The notes beneath the pieces were generated by a model, which was not told the origin of the DNA, ran no database searches, and saw only the letters and a list, made by a program, of their open reading frames with translations. This document shows, piece after piece, positions 33,869-45,195 of a DNA stretch of 64,000 nt. Position numbers and translations under genes: made by a program. This DNA comes from Podospora bellae-mahoneyi (Eukaryota > Ascomycota > Sordariomycetes > Sordariales > Podosporaceae). How positions within the stretch are numbered: the first letter of the stretch is position 1; every line of letters begins with the position of its first letter. The stretch lies in contig NC_085883.1 in assembly GCF_035222275.1 (NCBI RefSeq), forward strand, positions 3,348,001-3,412,000, in the 5' to 3' direction.

Positions 33869-34786
33869 ATGCCTCTTGAGCACTGTGACCAACCGGGAGG
33901 AGTAGCTCAAACATGGATCCTTTGTCAGGAAAGCCTTAGCTACGCTCCCACCCACGCCAATGTATTCGCTCTGGCCACCCATATACTGGAGCGCCAGGGA
34001 GAGAAGAAGCCCGGAAAACACTGGGTATCCCACTTTATTCGAAGGCACCCAGAGATTTAAACCAAACTGGGCAAGAAGATCGACTACTCCCGCATCAACG
34101 AAGCTACCCCGGAAAAGATCAACGGTTTCTTTGACCTATATGATACCGTGACCTGGATCAAGAAGAAGAATAAATACAACAGTGATGATGTGGGTATAAT
34201 GGAGGGAATGGGGGCCAGCGGACTGGTCGTTGGGTCTTCTATTATGGCTCCTAAATCTGTGTACGTCAAGGAGAATGGGAAACGAATCTGGACCACTATA
34301 CTTGAGTGTATATTACAGGATAGCCGATGTCTCACGCCCTACGTCAGTTTCAAGGGCAAGAAGGTTCAAAAAGCAGTGGTTAATAGCAGCCGCCCAAAGC
34401 TCGTGAAGACGAACTTTCTTACCGACCTCGAATACTACGATGACCCAGAGGATATACTCAGTGCGCAAGCAGAGGTAGGAAAATACTTGACCGAGCTGGT
34501 CAGAGAGATCCACGATATCTATTTATGGTGCAGGGCATCCAAAGAACGGTTTCCACAGCTATCACGCATGACCTTCGACCTTCTTTCTATCCCTGTGATG
34601 TCCTATGAGTGCGAACGGGTGTATTGTTGTGTCGAGGGAAATTTTTTGCCGTTTTCGGACTCGCTTGCAGGGTGTGTGGTTAATAAGCGGCACCCCACCC
34701 CACCTCTTACTCTGACAAACTTATTTTCGGCTCTGGTTGAAAATAAGTTTTATATTGCGTGGGTATTACATTTTAACTTGATTTAA
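33869..34786 (+). mobile_element. Chimeric DNA-transposon remnant: pogo-type N-part joined to hAT C-part
   Basis: One continuous frame with a single TAA at 34058-34060. Up to about 34376 it reads as a fungal pogo/Fot transposase: CENP-B-type helix-turn-helix (ILERQGEKKPGKHWVSHFIRR), KIDYSRINEATPEKINGFFDL, then NSDDVGIMEGMG, the start of the DDE domain with its first Asp, and LTPYVSFKGKKVQ. From about 34420 it reads as the C-terminal hAT dimerisation region: ASKERFPQLSRMTFDLLSIP and ECERVY. The DDE remainder of pogo and the N-terminal three quarters of hAT are missing. It is not a working transposase. The in-frame junction is either chance or an old nested insertion followed by deletion. Confidence 0.65.
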
Positions 34787-35164
34787 AATTGGTTTACAGT
34801 TTCTGAAATATCGGGAGACGGTAGCTATAAAAGCTCTAAGCTAAATCCATTTAACACCGTTTGCTTCATCTACTACACTCCCAGTCTCCCATTTTATATT
34901 CGTGTTCTTAATGGCTTCGTACCTACCTAGTTCTTTAGCATTAGCCGCTACTATTACGGGCCTAGTTACCGCAGTGAAATCATCGTAGAAGCTATCTTGT
35001 ATAATAAAGAAGAAATAACACCAGCGTATACTAAAAAATCAGGCAAACGATATTATTATAAGACTACGTAGGGCTTTACGAGAGGGCAGGATTTCACATT
35101 AGAATTATAATTTTTAAAACAAAAACTTTATAATTACTGTCTGGGAACAAGACCGTATATTCAT
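34787..35164. other. AT-rich flank of transposon remnant
   Basis: AT-rich sequence with stops in all frames. Nothing recognised. Confidence 0.4.
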
Positions 35165-35504
35165 TCACTCTATTAAAAGTATATCTAAACACATGCACCC
35201 CTGGGCCAAAAAGGCAGAGAGCTTCCTGCTGAATTCAGTTCCGAGCAAGCCGTTTCGAGTCGCCTCGTACGTATTCGCAGCTCCAGAGAGGATGAAGTAG
35301 TTCAGTCGCTCGTGGGCGGCCGTCTCGCCTCCCGTGCAAGGGTGCACTGGTTGTGTATTTTGAGGGAATGCAGGTTTATTCGGGAAGAAATCTTTCACAG
35401 GGGCAACCAAAGCATCGACCAGACCTTCTAGTGTATCAGGAATAACGAACGGGGCGGACTGTCCAGGAACCAAGGAGCCATCGACGAGAGGAGGGAACGA
35501 ACCC
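35165..35504 (-). pseudogene. Cryptochrome-DASH / photolyase gene fragment
   Basis: The frame reads SFPPLVDGSL, FVIPDTLEGLVDAL, GGETAAHERLNYF, TYEATRNGLLGTEFSRKL and SAFLAQGC. The block HERLNYF..TRNGLLGTEFS.KLSAFLA.GC is the linker and start of the FAD-binding helical domain of CRY-DASH proteins. Only about 110 of the usual 600-700 residues remain: the N-terminal photolyase domain is absent upstream (stop at 35505-35507) and the C-terminal part ends at 35165. It sits among transposon remnants next to a broken HET gene, so it is most likely a displaced scrap of a host gene. The rest of the gene is not in this window. Confidence 0.7.
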
Positions 35505-35714
35505 TATCGTCGGGGGACTGTCACCGGTGTATCCATCATGAGAGATCTAATATCCATACCTAGCTATGTGCTGCTAGAAATTTTGGACGAACTTGCATGT
35601 GACTAATAACACTATGACTGCGTTCCAGACTCCCGGGTCTAGGGGCTAGGTATCTGGGTCGTTGCTTCAAGTCTCGGGCTGTTCTGTTGCCAATGTGCCT
35701 TCTTTTCCGACAAA

Positions 35715-36649
35715 GTGCGACTCATCAATACCCATAACGGTCAGTTCGAAGAGTTTATCGGCAGTGACATCCCGCCGTACGCCATCCTGTCACACACTTG
35801 GGAAGATGGTGAAGTGTCATTGGCTGATATGAGAAGTGGGAGATATCAGATGTTTCGGAGCAAAAAGGGCTACAAGAAGATCGAAATGACTTGTCTGCTA
35901 GCGAAGAAGGACGGCTACCAATACGCCTGGGTCGACATCTGTTGCATAGACAAGTCCAGCAGCGCCGAGCTCACCGAGGCCATCAACTCCATGTATCAGT
36001 GGTATTTGAAGTCTGCAGTCTGCTACGTCTTCCTCTCGGACCTACCCCCATCGCGGGTCTCACCTTGGAGGCCGCCCTCGCCCGATGCAGATGGTTCACG
36101 CGTGGATGGACCCTACAAGAGCTTATCGCCCCTCAGAACGCCATATTCTTCGATGGGGAATGGAAAGACAGAGGGGACAAAGAAACACTAATAGACCATC
36201 TCGTCTCCATCACTGGAATCAACAAGGGTATCTTACGACACACGTAGTCTTTGTCGAGCATGTCTGTGGCGCAAAAGATGAGCTGGGCAGCTTCGAGGAC
36301 AACAACGTGACTAGAAGACACGACTTACTGCGTCCTCGGGCTCTTCAACGTCAACGTGACTCTCCTCTACGGCGAAGGGACCAAGGCTTTTCGACGGTTG
36401 CAAGAGGAGATTATAAAATATACAGCCGACTTCAGCATATTTGCCTGGAAGGTACCGCCAGAAACCAAAACAAAAATGAATCCGGGAGCCCGAGTATACT
36501 GCGGTGTTCTCGCTGAGTCCCCCCTTTGTTTTGCCGGATCCAAGACCCTCATCAAGCTACCTCGAGACGGTGACTGGCGAGAATTTTCCATAACCAACAG
36601 CGGCGTCAAAACCCAGTGCCAGGTTCTTTCTGATCCTATACCAGGCTAG
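35715..36649 (+). pseudogene. HET-domain (heterokaryon incompatibility) gene, broken
   Basis: MRLINTHNGQFEEF, YAILSHTWEDGEVS and WVDICCIDKSSSAEL are the first HET-domain blocks; RCRWFTRGWTLQELIAP and VTLLYGEGTKAFRRLQEEI..DFSIFAW are later ones. Family members act as cell-death effectors in non-self recognition, often as the N-terminal part of HET-NACHT-WD40 receptors or as separate partners. The copy has about three breaks and ends after about 310 codons with no NACHT domain following. It points toward, but is not joined to, the NACHT-WD40 receptor on the other strand. I treat it as a fossil. Confidence 0.75.
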
Positions 36650-36974
36650 AAGCATTACGAATAAAACGTCGTGCTATACGTTCCATTACGCCCCGGTCAA
36701 TATAGAACTGAGGGTCGTTGTCCTCGTGAACTAGCTTAAGATCAAAACCTCTGTTAAGTGTAAGATCGAGAGCTAGCCGGTACTGTTGCTTTGGGTCCTC
36801 GTATCTGACTTTAGAATAGTGCCATTTATAGTAAGCCTGGATTGCATTCTCCCGGAATCCAGGTATAGTAAGAAGAGGCAGTCGAGAAGTACGTATGATA
36901 AGGTTAGATCTAGAAAGGTCAGAGTTAATCTCGGGTTGGCCAGGGTGGGCCGGGATATAGTTATTAATAACCAA
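36636..36974 (-). pseudogene. C-terminal fragment of a conserved fungal protein of unknown function, cut by an LTR
   Basis: About 110 codons ending GFDLKLVHEDNDPQFYIDRG and GVMERIARRFI, after FRENAIQAYYKWHYSKV. This end block is shared by many uncharacterised Pezizomycotina proteins, often in lineage-specific regions. The frame stops being recognisable exactly where the family-A LTR begins (36976), and I cannot find the upstream part beyond that LTR. It probably lost its 5' end through the insertion. Confidence 0.5.
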
Positions 36975-36975
36975 G

Positions 36976-37352
36976 TGTCACAACCCTGACACTGGAAGAG
37001 GCGCATCGAAGCATTAGGAAGCCAATCAGAAATGGATCATAAGGAGCCATGGTGGGGCCACCGGTGATCCACGGTGAGCCGCAATGATCCGCGGTGAGCC
37101 AGGGATCATTGGATCGTTTGGATCGTTGCAGGCGATCCTCACGATCCAAGCGATCCACGGGTTATATATACGGAGGAACTAGCTGGCTTGTAGATAGTTC
37201 CGTAGTTTGCAATACAAGTTCGAGTACAAGCTTACAAGTACGAGATTGAGACAAGTCTATTGTTGTGCACCTTTTGGCTGCACCGATCTATTATCTAGAA
37301 GTCACCTTCAACTGTTATCCCTTTCAGAGGTTCTGGATAGGGGATCGTCACA
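36976..37352 (+). mobile_element. LTR, family A, subtype with GATCC-rich 5' part
   Basis: 377 bp from TGTCACAACCC to GATCGTCACA. The 3' half matches the other family-A copies (tatatatacggaggaact, ccctttcagaggttctgg). The 5' half differs, being rich in gatcc/gatcac words like the 46.9-kb copy, so two LTR subtypes are present. No internal region, and no clear target duplication. Moderately preserved fossil. Confidence 0.65.
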
Positions 37353-37655
37353 CTATACCGTGCGATCTCGCACGCGCCAAAGTATAGCTGACACAATGCG
37401 GGTTACACATAAATGGCTACCTCCATACCTTTACTGATACAGCTGGGCGTGAGTGGTGGCGTACGGCGTCCATCACGGGGGCTCGGTAGGTATGCAAATC
37501 ACCTCCAATTTGCGTGATGCTTCGGAGAATGGCACAGGTGTATTTGTCAATATTATATAAGTGGCGAAAACCAAGTAGTATAAAGCAAACATTTCTCCCA
37601 GACCCTTTACTGGGTTAAAAAGATTAGATAATAATAGTTACATATTAATATTTCA
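37353..37655. other. 3' flank of the NACHT-WD40 gene
   Basis: About 300 bases with no gene. Confidence 0.4.
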
Positions 37656-40600
37656 TCACCTAGCGGAAACAAATTGAAAGAATGTCACTTGCCCAGATGC
37701 ATGTCCCAGGACCAGTGTATGGTCGCATACTGATACGCATAATGCTCGGTAATCAGGAGGAAGCCAGAGCAGATTCTTTCCGCCTCCGGTGATCCATTCG
37801 CCATCAACAAAGAGAATATTATTCACTGGTCTCTGGTTTTGTGAAATATCCAAGTCTGAGTTGATACGTAAGAGCCCCCAGTTTGTCTCAAGATACCTCC
37901 CATCCGGTGAGAAGGCTACGGCGTTGACATAACTGCTATGCCCCTCGAGTGTCTGTTCGGGTGTGCCTGTTGTTGCATCCCAGAGCCGGATAGTCTGATC
38001 CCCTGAAGCTGATGCGAGCGTTTTCCCATCCGGTGAGAAGGCTACGGCGATGACAGAACGGCTATGCCCCTCGAGCGTCTGTTGGTGTGTGCCTGTTGCT
38101 GCATCCCAGAGCCGGATGGTCTGATCCTCTGAAGCTGATGCGAGCGTTTTCCCATCCGGTGAGAAGGCCACGGCGTTGACAGAACTGCTATGCCCCTCGA
38201 GCGTCTGTTGGTGTGTGCCTGTTGCTGCATCCCAGAGCCGGATGATCTGATCCCCTGAAGCTGATGCAAGCGTTTTCCCATCCGGTGAGAAGGCTACGGC
38301 GTTGACATAACGGCTATGCCCCTCGAGCGTCTGTTGGTGTGTACCTGTTGCTGCATCCCAGAGCCGGAGGGTCCGATCCCCTGAAGCTGATGCAAGCGTT
38401 TTCCCATCCGGTGAGAAGGCTACGGCGTTGACATAACGGCTATGCCCCTCGAGCGTCTGTTGGTGTGTGCCTGTTGCTGCATCCCAGAGCCGGATGGTCT
38501 GATCCTCTGAAGCTGATGCGAGCGTTTTCCCATCCGGTGAGAAGGCTACGGCGTTGACAGAACTGCTATGCCCCTCGAGCGTCTGTTGGTGTGTGCCTGT
38601 TGCTGCATCCCAGAGCCGGATGGTCTGATCCTCTGAAGCTGATGCGAGCGTTTTCCCATCCGGTGAGAAGGCCACGGCGTTGACAGAACTGCTATGCCCC
38701 TCGAGCGTCTGTTGGTGTGGGTCCCAGTGGTTTTTGATGCCTGCGATCGTTTTGATAAACGAAAGCCTCTTATTCCACTGCTGCTTTCTAACCATACTTA
38801 AGGTTGGGCTGAAGATAAGTGCAGAGCCGTATATCTGTAATGGAGCCCGTTCCATAATCGATCCATGACTGCGAATAAACTTTTCTGCATCCTTTAGAAA
38901 TTCAACAAAGTTAGAGGCTGTATCCGGCTGTAACTGACAATAATCAATCACTGTACTGCATTATAACGGTGTTATTAACTGACCTGGGCAGCGTGCAGAA
39001 GCGTTTTTATTAACAGTACCCCATCTGAGAGTCTTCCCAGAAGAGACAAAACCTCAAGCCAGTGGAGGAGATAGCCTGTCAGGAAGGTGTGGACTGGGCC
39101 GTTGTCCTCTATATTATGTTTGCTTTCCTTCAGGTGGTGGACCCAATACTGACAGGCGTACTGAAGCTCAGGCGGCAGATGGGCGTTGACAGTCTGCTGG
39201 TCGACCTCTAACCGCAGCTTTCCCGGCGCCTTTAAACCGCAGATGTCTCGTTTCAGGTGTTGGCCCATAACTTGGATACATCTTTCAGCAAGCATCTTGT
39301 GACATTCTGCCTCGTCGATCCAAAATTCATTCGTAGCACGCTTGGCCGGGTCAACGAGGAAGTCGCGGAAGGAAAGATGAAAGAGCCTAACTGGGGCATT
39401 ATCCTCTGAGGGGATATCTAGGACGGAGTGGAGAGAGTTGAGCAGTGCGTGAATGTCTTCGGGTTCGAGACCTAGAAGTCTTGCTAGTGAGAGTACGGAG
39501 AGCGGCTGAGCAAGGAGTACAATTGGGCCAACGACACCTCGGAACTCGGCTAGCGATTCGGCCCTATCCTGATCGGTGCGTCCAGAGGTGAGCTGGTCGA
39601 GGACGGGAAGATAAGTGGCGTCGATGTTGCCGAGCCCGGAATTGTGGGTTTCCATCCGGTATTCTAATACTTTCTTTAGTCGCTTGGCAGGGTTCGACCT
39701 TCCATTATCGTCCACAAAGCGACAGACAGTTGCGGCAAAAATGAACAATGGGATAGCCATTTGAGCGAGAGTCCGAATCGCATCTGGGCCGGGCCAATCC
39801 AGTGGCATTTGGAAGCACTTGAGAGCTTGTCCATTGTATTCATCCCTGATTCGCGCGAGCTCATATCTCAAAAATGTGGATATATCCTGTTCCACGACTG
39901 GCTCGGGAATTTGGTGCAGCGCTAGGCCCTGGTACCTTCCCTGGACGTCCTTAAAACCGAGGCGAATAGGCAGCTCAGGCCGACTGGTGATGAAAACCCT
40001 CAAGCGTACAGGGCGTACCACGTTTGCTTGCGCGAGTAGGGAGATGATGGTTTTCACATCTTTTTCTCCATCACATTCGTCGAGAGCGTCAATAACGACC
40101 ACAATTGCTCTAGTGCGGTGAATGCTGCCGAGCGGTTGGAGGATGAGCTTTTCGAACTGGTCTCTCAGTACCTTCTTGGGAACGTCCGGGTCGGCATCGA
40201 TAGCCTTTATGAGGGGAGGTACTAGGGCAGGGATTTGGCGCACAAGCTGACTAGCAATGGTAGGGAAAAGCAAGCCAGCTTTACCACGGTCGCCTTCTCC
40301 CCTCTTGAAGAAGAAGCTCGCCCCAAGCAGGCCGTCTTCTGCGAACGAGGTAGCCACCGTTCGAGAGATGGTGGATTTGCCTGTCCCTGCCATGCCATTC
40401 AGCCAAAATATGTTCTCGGCTTGAGATTCATTTGCCCACTCCCGGATCTGGCGCAACAGCTCGGCCCGGGTGTCGGGGTGGCAACGTGCGTTGTGCTCCT
40501 CGGCGTGCGAGTCGAAAGCCGCACCGCTTGCGACCGGGAGTGTTGCTAGGACGATCTTAGAGTGAATATCGAGGATTCCGGTGCTGGATATTGCTATTAG

Positions 40601-41066
40601 CTACGTATCGACAAAGGTATGAAGTCTGCGCATACGTTTGATCAATTTGAAGGGCGGCCGCAAAGGAGTCCTGGCCCCGCTGAAGGCTCGCAATGATCTT
40701 GTCCACGTCCTTGCTCTCGAACGGCCACTTCAAGGCTCGCCACCTCACATATGCCAGCACCTTTTCTCTGCGGCTTGTAGGCAGCTTTGCTTCCAACCTC
40801 GTAGCGACATCACCAAGCTGCGAGTGGGTGTTGTCAAGGGCTTCACGTAGCTTTTGCGACGTCTCGAGCCGAGCTCCATGTGGGCCCTGGAGAAGCTTTT
40901 GCGCATCCTCAATGGTTATTTTGAGGCTGTCGGTATGTTTTCGCAGGCGCTCGATATCGGATCTGGCATTCTTGACGGCGGACGAGTATTCGAGACAGAG
41001 AGAGGCGACCCTAGCGGCCAGCTCGACGACGGCGATGACGCTTGCGGCGGCCCCGAGCCCCTCCAT
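37656..41066 (-). CDS. NLR-type receptor: Helo-like N-domain, NACHT, WD40 (apparently intact)
   Basis: Three exons, 40636-41066, 38984-40583 and 37656-38933, with GT-AG introns of 52 and 50 nt, give 1102 aa with no stop. Residues 1-140 (MEGLGAAASVIAVVELAARV..) match the Helo-like N-terminal domain of fungal STAND proteins, a helical, potentially membrane-active death-effector type. NACHT follows with Walker A GMAGTGKST (207-215) and Walker B VVVIDALDEC (about 305-314), then a helical linker (FHLSFRDFLVD) and seven WD40 units from residue 750. Such receptors are cytosolic; ligand binding by the repeats is thought to trigger oligomerisation and cell death. The gene lies between LTR fragments beside a broken HET gene. 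Defence or allorecognition role is inferred from the family. Confidence 0.9.
37836..38717 (-). repeat. WD40 repeat array of the first receptor (seven 126-bp units)
   Basis: Units of 42 codons starting HQQTLEGH and ending LWDAATGT. The first, second and fifth units are identical in protein sequence. Differences cluster at unit positions 10, 11 and 13 (SSS/SRY/SRS/SSY, N or I) and 29, with a few at 31-33. The seventh unit decays after SPDGRYL. High nucleotide identity indicates recent unit exchange. Confidence 0.9.
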
Positions 41067-41918
41067 CGTGCCGGGAGACGACGCGACGATTGACGTCTGG
41101 TGCTAGTTGAGGAATTGGCTCTAGAGAGTGCTAAAGAATTGTGGTTACAGCAGTCTGTCCAAAGATCGCAAGGTCTGGAGAGGAACGGCGTTGAGCTGCC
41201 TAGCCGCCGCCTGATGCAACTGCCTCACCTAATTGCGCAGGGCTGGCCTAAGAGCGGGGTTCGTTGAGGCCGCCTTACATAACCCACTTATTGTCGATAA
41301 ACTATCACCTCATCGACGGCGAGAGTGCGATCACTTAGAAGATGGTAGCTTCGGCCGAGCATTGTGTGGAGTCCGCGAAGTTGGAGTGCGCACAAGGGCC
41401 CAACTTCCAGGACCCTTGATGCCACCAGCGCCCTGATTCTGGCACCAGCTAAATAGGCAGCGACCGGCTGGTCACGTGGCCACAGGGACGTTGAGCCTGA
41501 CCACCATAAATATGCACACTAAGGGAGCCAGGTAGATCGAAGCGCCCTGTTGAAGTTGCATGCCTACACCAGTGCGAGGTTACAGGAAATATGCAAGGCG
41601 ACGTACAAAGTCGGTTTACTTGTAAAGAGAAGAGATAGGATCTATACTAACCTCTTGCAACTAGAACCTTCTTTGCATAGTTGCATAGCAAGATAGGGAA
41701 CCTGAGATTAAGATAGGGTTCAAGAGAGATTTCGCTAAAGACATGCAAGACACACCTTGTTCCGAAGATGCACGGGAACAAGCACTTTTGTTCTGAGCTT
41801 CCCCTCTAGGCGGCCGAAGTGGTGCGTCTCCCAACCAAGCGCACTTTCTACTCGGACTTCGGCCAAAAAAGTCGATACTGGGGTTTTCACCATTAAGGTG
41901 GACCACAGCTAATCGGCA
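41067..41918. other. Intergenic upstream of the first receptor
   Basis: Promoter side of the receptor. Short frames only; nothing recognised. Confidence 0.4.
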
Positions 41919-42045
41919 GATAAGTCGGGCCGCCTGGCTTCTACATAGAAACCCCTCCTACTCCCGTCAGTGCCTATCCATCCTTCCCGAGTGCACCCCC
42001 CCATGTCTCACCTTCCGCTAACCTCTATTTCCTCCCCCACTGTGG
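41919..42045 (+). repeat. Dispersed repeat, copy 1 (inverted partner at 48413-48541)
   Basis: About 120 bases including agaaacccctcctactcccg, the catccatccttcc stretch and ccgctaacctctatttcctc recur in reverse orientation at 48413-48541 at about 90 percent identity by eye. Family unknown. Confidence 0.6.
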
Positions 42046-43292
42046 GTGAAGAGCAGTTCAATGACAATAATGCCCGCACTGCCTCGCTGATCTACCTCGC
42101 CGGTCAAGACGATCTCAACACCGCGAGGGACCTTTTTATTGGGCTTTCATAAAAGTACATGGCACTGGAACCATGCAGTCAAGCCAGGAAGCGCAACTAT
42201 TTCCGTGTTTGCGTAGGACTTGCCGTGGCTCAACATATGCAACTGCGTCAACCAAACGGTCTCTAAATCCGACCTCAACAAGCCCTGGAGTAAAGAAGAC
42301 AGCACTCCTTGAGCAGTCATTGGGTCATACTATCCGCCTCAACTGCTCCTCTGACACCGCAGGATTACCAGATTGGCTTCCAGTCGTATATTGAGGCTAT
42401 GGCAGTCATAGCGCTGGGAAAGGCATCGGCTTTGGTGGTAGTGAAGAGGTTGTACCAGGCAATAAGAGAACATGAAGCGGAGGGGCAGAGGGGGGCGGCT
42501 CTGGAGGATGGGAATAAGAAATAAGGACGGTGTACGGATAGGATTGATAGTGTAACGAAACTTGGATACGGTTTCGAACTCGGGATATCGAGCAATGTGT
42601 TATGTTTTTTGGCTTTTTTCCCATGATCCGACTACTCAAAATGCAAGTCCATCTAGTAACAATCACAACCACTAGTGATCATTTCAATCTCAGGTAAGGT
42701 CGAGGCCGATGTAAAACTCTACTCGCGGTATTCGCCTCCAAATTTTCCTTTCACCCCTTGGCCTGGCAGTTCAACTCCGTCAGATAGCTCTCCATCTGCT
42801 GAACGACGGCCCAGCTGTTGCCACTTTCCAGCCGGGGCGCGGACGGAGAAGCAACGCGTTGCTCGGAGAGTTCCTGCTTATCCAAGCACTAAGTGCTGCC
42901 AAACACGAACAGGGCCACATCGCTCGGTCGTGGCAACTCCTCATGCCTCACATTGAAAGTATCTTGAGCTTCCGCTTCGACTTGTATGAGATGGGAAAGG
43001 AACGCTGGCTGGCAAGCGGCTCGAGGTGCACCCGCCACTGCTCAAAAGCACCCTGGTAGCGACTTAACTTCCCCTTTATCGGAGAACTTGCTTTGCGGGA
43101 TAAGGGGACGGCTTTACTGGCAGGCATTGTTGCCATAACCGATCCTCGTAAAAGGCTGCTCCAGCTAAGCTGGGACGAGTTCCACCTGGCTCAAGGATTT
43201 GACGGTTCCGATAACGACGCTATTGCGAATAAATCATTCGTCGACCTTTCTACTGGTTATGAGGAAGTCATCCCAACTCGACCGGCAGTCGC
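42046..43292. other. Gene-fragment region without a supported gene
   Basis: Several 60-95-codon frames, some mildly protein-like (HEQGHIARSWQLLMPHIESI at about 42.9 kb; ITDPRKRLLQLSWDEFHLAQ at about 43.15 kb), but no complete domain. A 44-base word near 42240-42290 (ggtctctaaatccgacctc) recurs near 50950. It may be the decayed upstream part of the TPR fragment that follows. Confidence 0.35.
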
Positions 43293-43400
43293 ATGGCCAA
43301 CATAGCGTCCACATACAGGAACCAGGGCCGGTGGGAGGAAGCCGAGAAGCTGGAGGTACAGGTCAAGGAGACTTTCAAGACCAAGCTTGGGGCCGATCAC
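43293..43400 (+). pseudogene. Tetratricopeptide (kinesin-light-chain-like) repeat scrap
   Basis: MANIASTYRNQGRWEEAEKL, then EVQVKETFKTKLGADH, is one unit of the 42-residue TPR of fungal NB-ARC/TPR receptors, in which ANLASTYRNQGRW.EAE.LEVQV is the standard form. Only one unit is present and the frame degenerates after it. It is a scrap of another NLR-type gene, whose remainder is not seen. Confidence 0.6.
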
Positions 43401-45195
43401 CGTTCTACTCCCTGGAGCAACAAGAGTCAGCGTTACAAATTACAGGGAAAATGGGCCAGGAGAAACCCGCTGCAGCAAGGATTGAGCCACATCGAGGCGT
43501 GCTCCTTAGCGGAGCGGGTTCCAAATGTGAACGCGGCAATGCATACCTCGACGCCTCTTCTAACCTCATTCAAGCATAAGGTGTCTGCCGAAATGCCTTG
43601 CAGGGCCGGAAGTACAAATGGAAAGAGGACACCCCTTTTCTCGACAACCGACGCTATGTCCGCTACGTCTAGTCTCTCCCCGCCGCCGACAACAGCATGT
43701 TCCACTACACCTTGCCAATATCCCGATAACCAACTGAACGCGGGAAAGAGGTAGAGAAGACGAGCCGGAAAATGCGTTGGAGGGAGGCGAGAACCATTCG
43801 CCAACAAAAAGATGCGGATAGATAAGAAACCAAAAGGCGCTTTAAACGGTAGGCCTGTTCAGTTATGCCAAACTGACTGTGGGTATCCAGAGACACAGTT
43901 ACAAGGGAGACAATCAACATGCTTAAATGCTTGAAGAATTGGCTGCTAAATACTAGGCTTTGAAGAAGGATTCACAGTTGATGACGGCGACGCGTTAGGG
44001 GCCGTTTTGTGGGTGGGAATATGTTGCGGGAACAACAAGAAAGTGGCTAAACTGTTGATCTTGTTGATGCTGTTGTCGCCGTTGTTGATGGAAAAAGGTA
44101 AAGAAAGTACAAGAAGAACCCAATGCCCTTATATCCTGACCTGACCGTTCCTGATACCCAAAAACATAAAATTCGTAGCATCCAAAAGCCATCCGTCCAC
44201 ATAAATCGTGATATTTCATGCAATGGCGGGATGGCTTCTTCTCGGGAGGTCATCTAACCCCCTGTGCTTTGTCCGGAATTTTGCGTCGATGATATATCTC
44301 TGCTCCTCTCCCAGCGCCATTGATTGCTGATCTTGACCGCTTGGATCAATGGCGATCCTTTAAGCATTCCCCCTAGCCGTCCGACTCGCGCTGCCGTAAA
44401 CTGGAATACAACTTCTACAGGGGCCAGTCAGTAAAGCAAATAGAGGAAAGTCAGAATCCTACTCTTTGGAACGTGATTCGGTGGTACACTGGAGTGTTCA
44501 GTCTCAATCTCTACCTCCAGTGGAGAGAGCACCTCTGGGCCCAAGACTAGACTCTCTTTATCTTGCTCCGCCCTGCTGTGTGGACTAGGAGGATTCAGGC
44601 GACGTCGCTTTCGGCTACCCCCTTCAGAGTCAACAGCGCCTAAACACGTTGGATCATAGTGTATAACAGCACACGAAGAGAAGGGAAAACGAACCTAATA
44701 GTTTGCTGCTAGTTATGTTGTTCTTCTTTCGACACACATCCTTAATAAGTTCGATGAACTTTTGTCTCATACTAGGAAATATAACAGTCGTTGACAACGC
44801 AGGCGAGGAACTCGACGAAGACATTGGTTAGATTGTGCTTCTGAGATTCGCCTATATGGTTTTACACAGCTTGAAACAGGCAAAAATGAGAACGTTAATA
44901 GAGGGCTCGTCAGATCCCAACTTTTCGACGAGGGGCATAAGTGTTCCAGATTCTGGTGCTCCATTCACCACAACTCCATATTATCCTTGAAAGAGCCCTT
45001 CAAGCGACGTTTCCCAAACGAATTCAGGGTCAGCGTCTTTAATATGGTTATATTTCGCTCAACCATCCTCCGTATTTAAGAGAAGGTCTTAGCTGCCTCT
45101 AGCCTCAATAGGTAAACATCGAGTTCAACGTTAAGTCCGAAGAGCGAAGCATCTTTTGTAACAGAATACTAGAGTGACATAGCTTTGGCAGCTGA
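43401..45195. other. Unrecognised, low coding potential
   Basis: Frames up to about 150 codons occur but without domains; those over 43.4-43.8 kb on the two strands overlap each other. No RNA or transposon edge identified. Confidence 0.35.

Noticed and set aside
38932-38985. Frame break between NACHT and WD40 parts of the first receptor
   Set aside because: Resolved as a 50-nt GT-AG intron (38934-38983) that keeps the frame, so the gene is intact.
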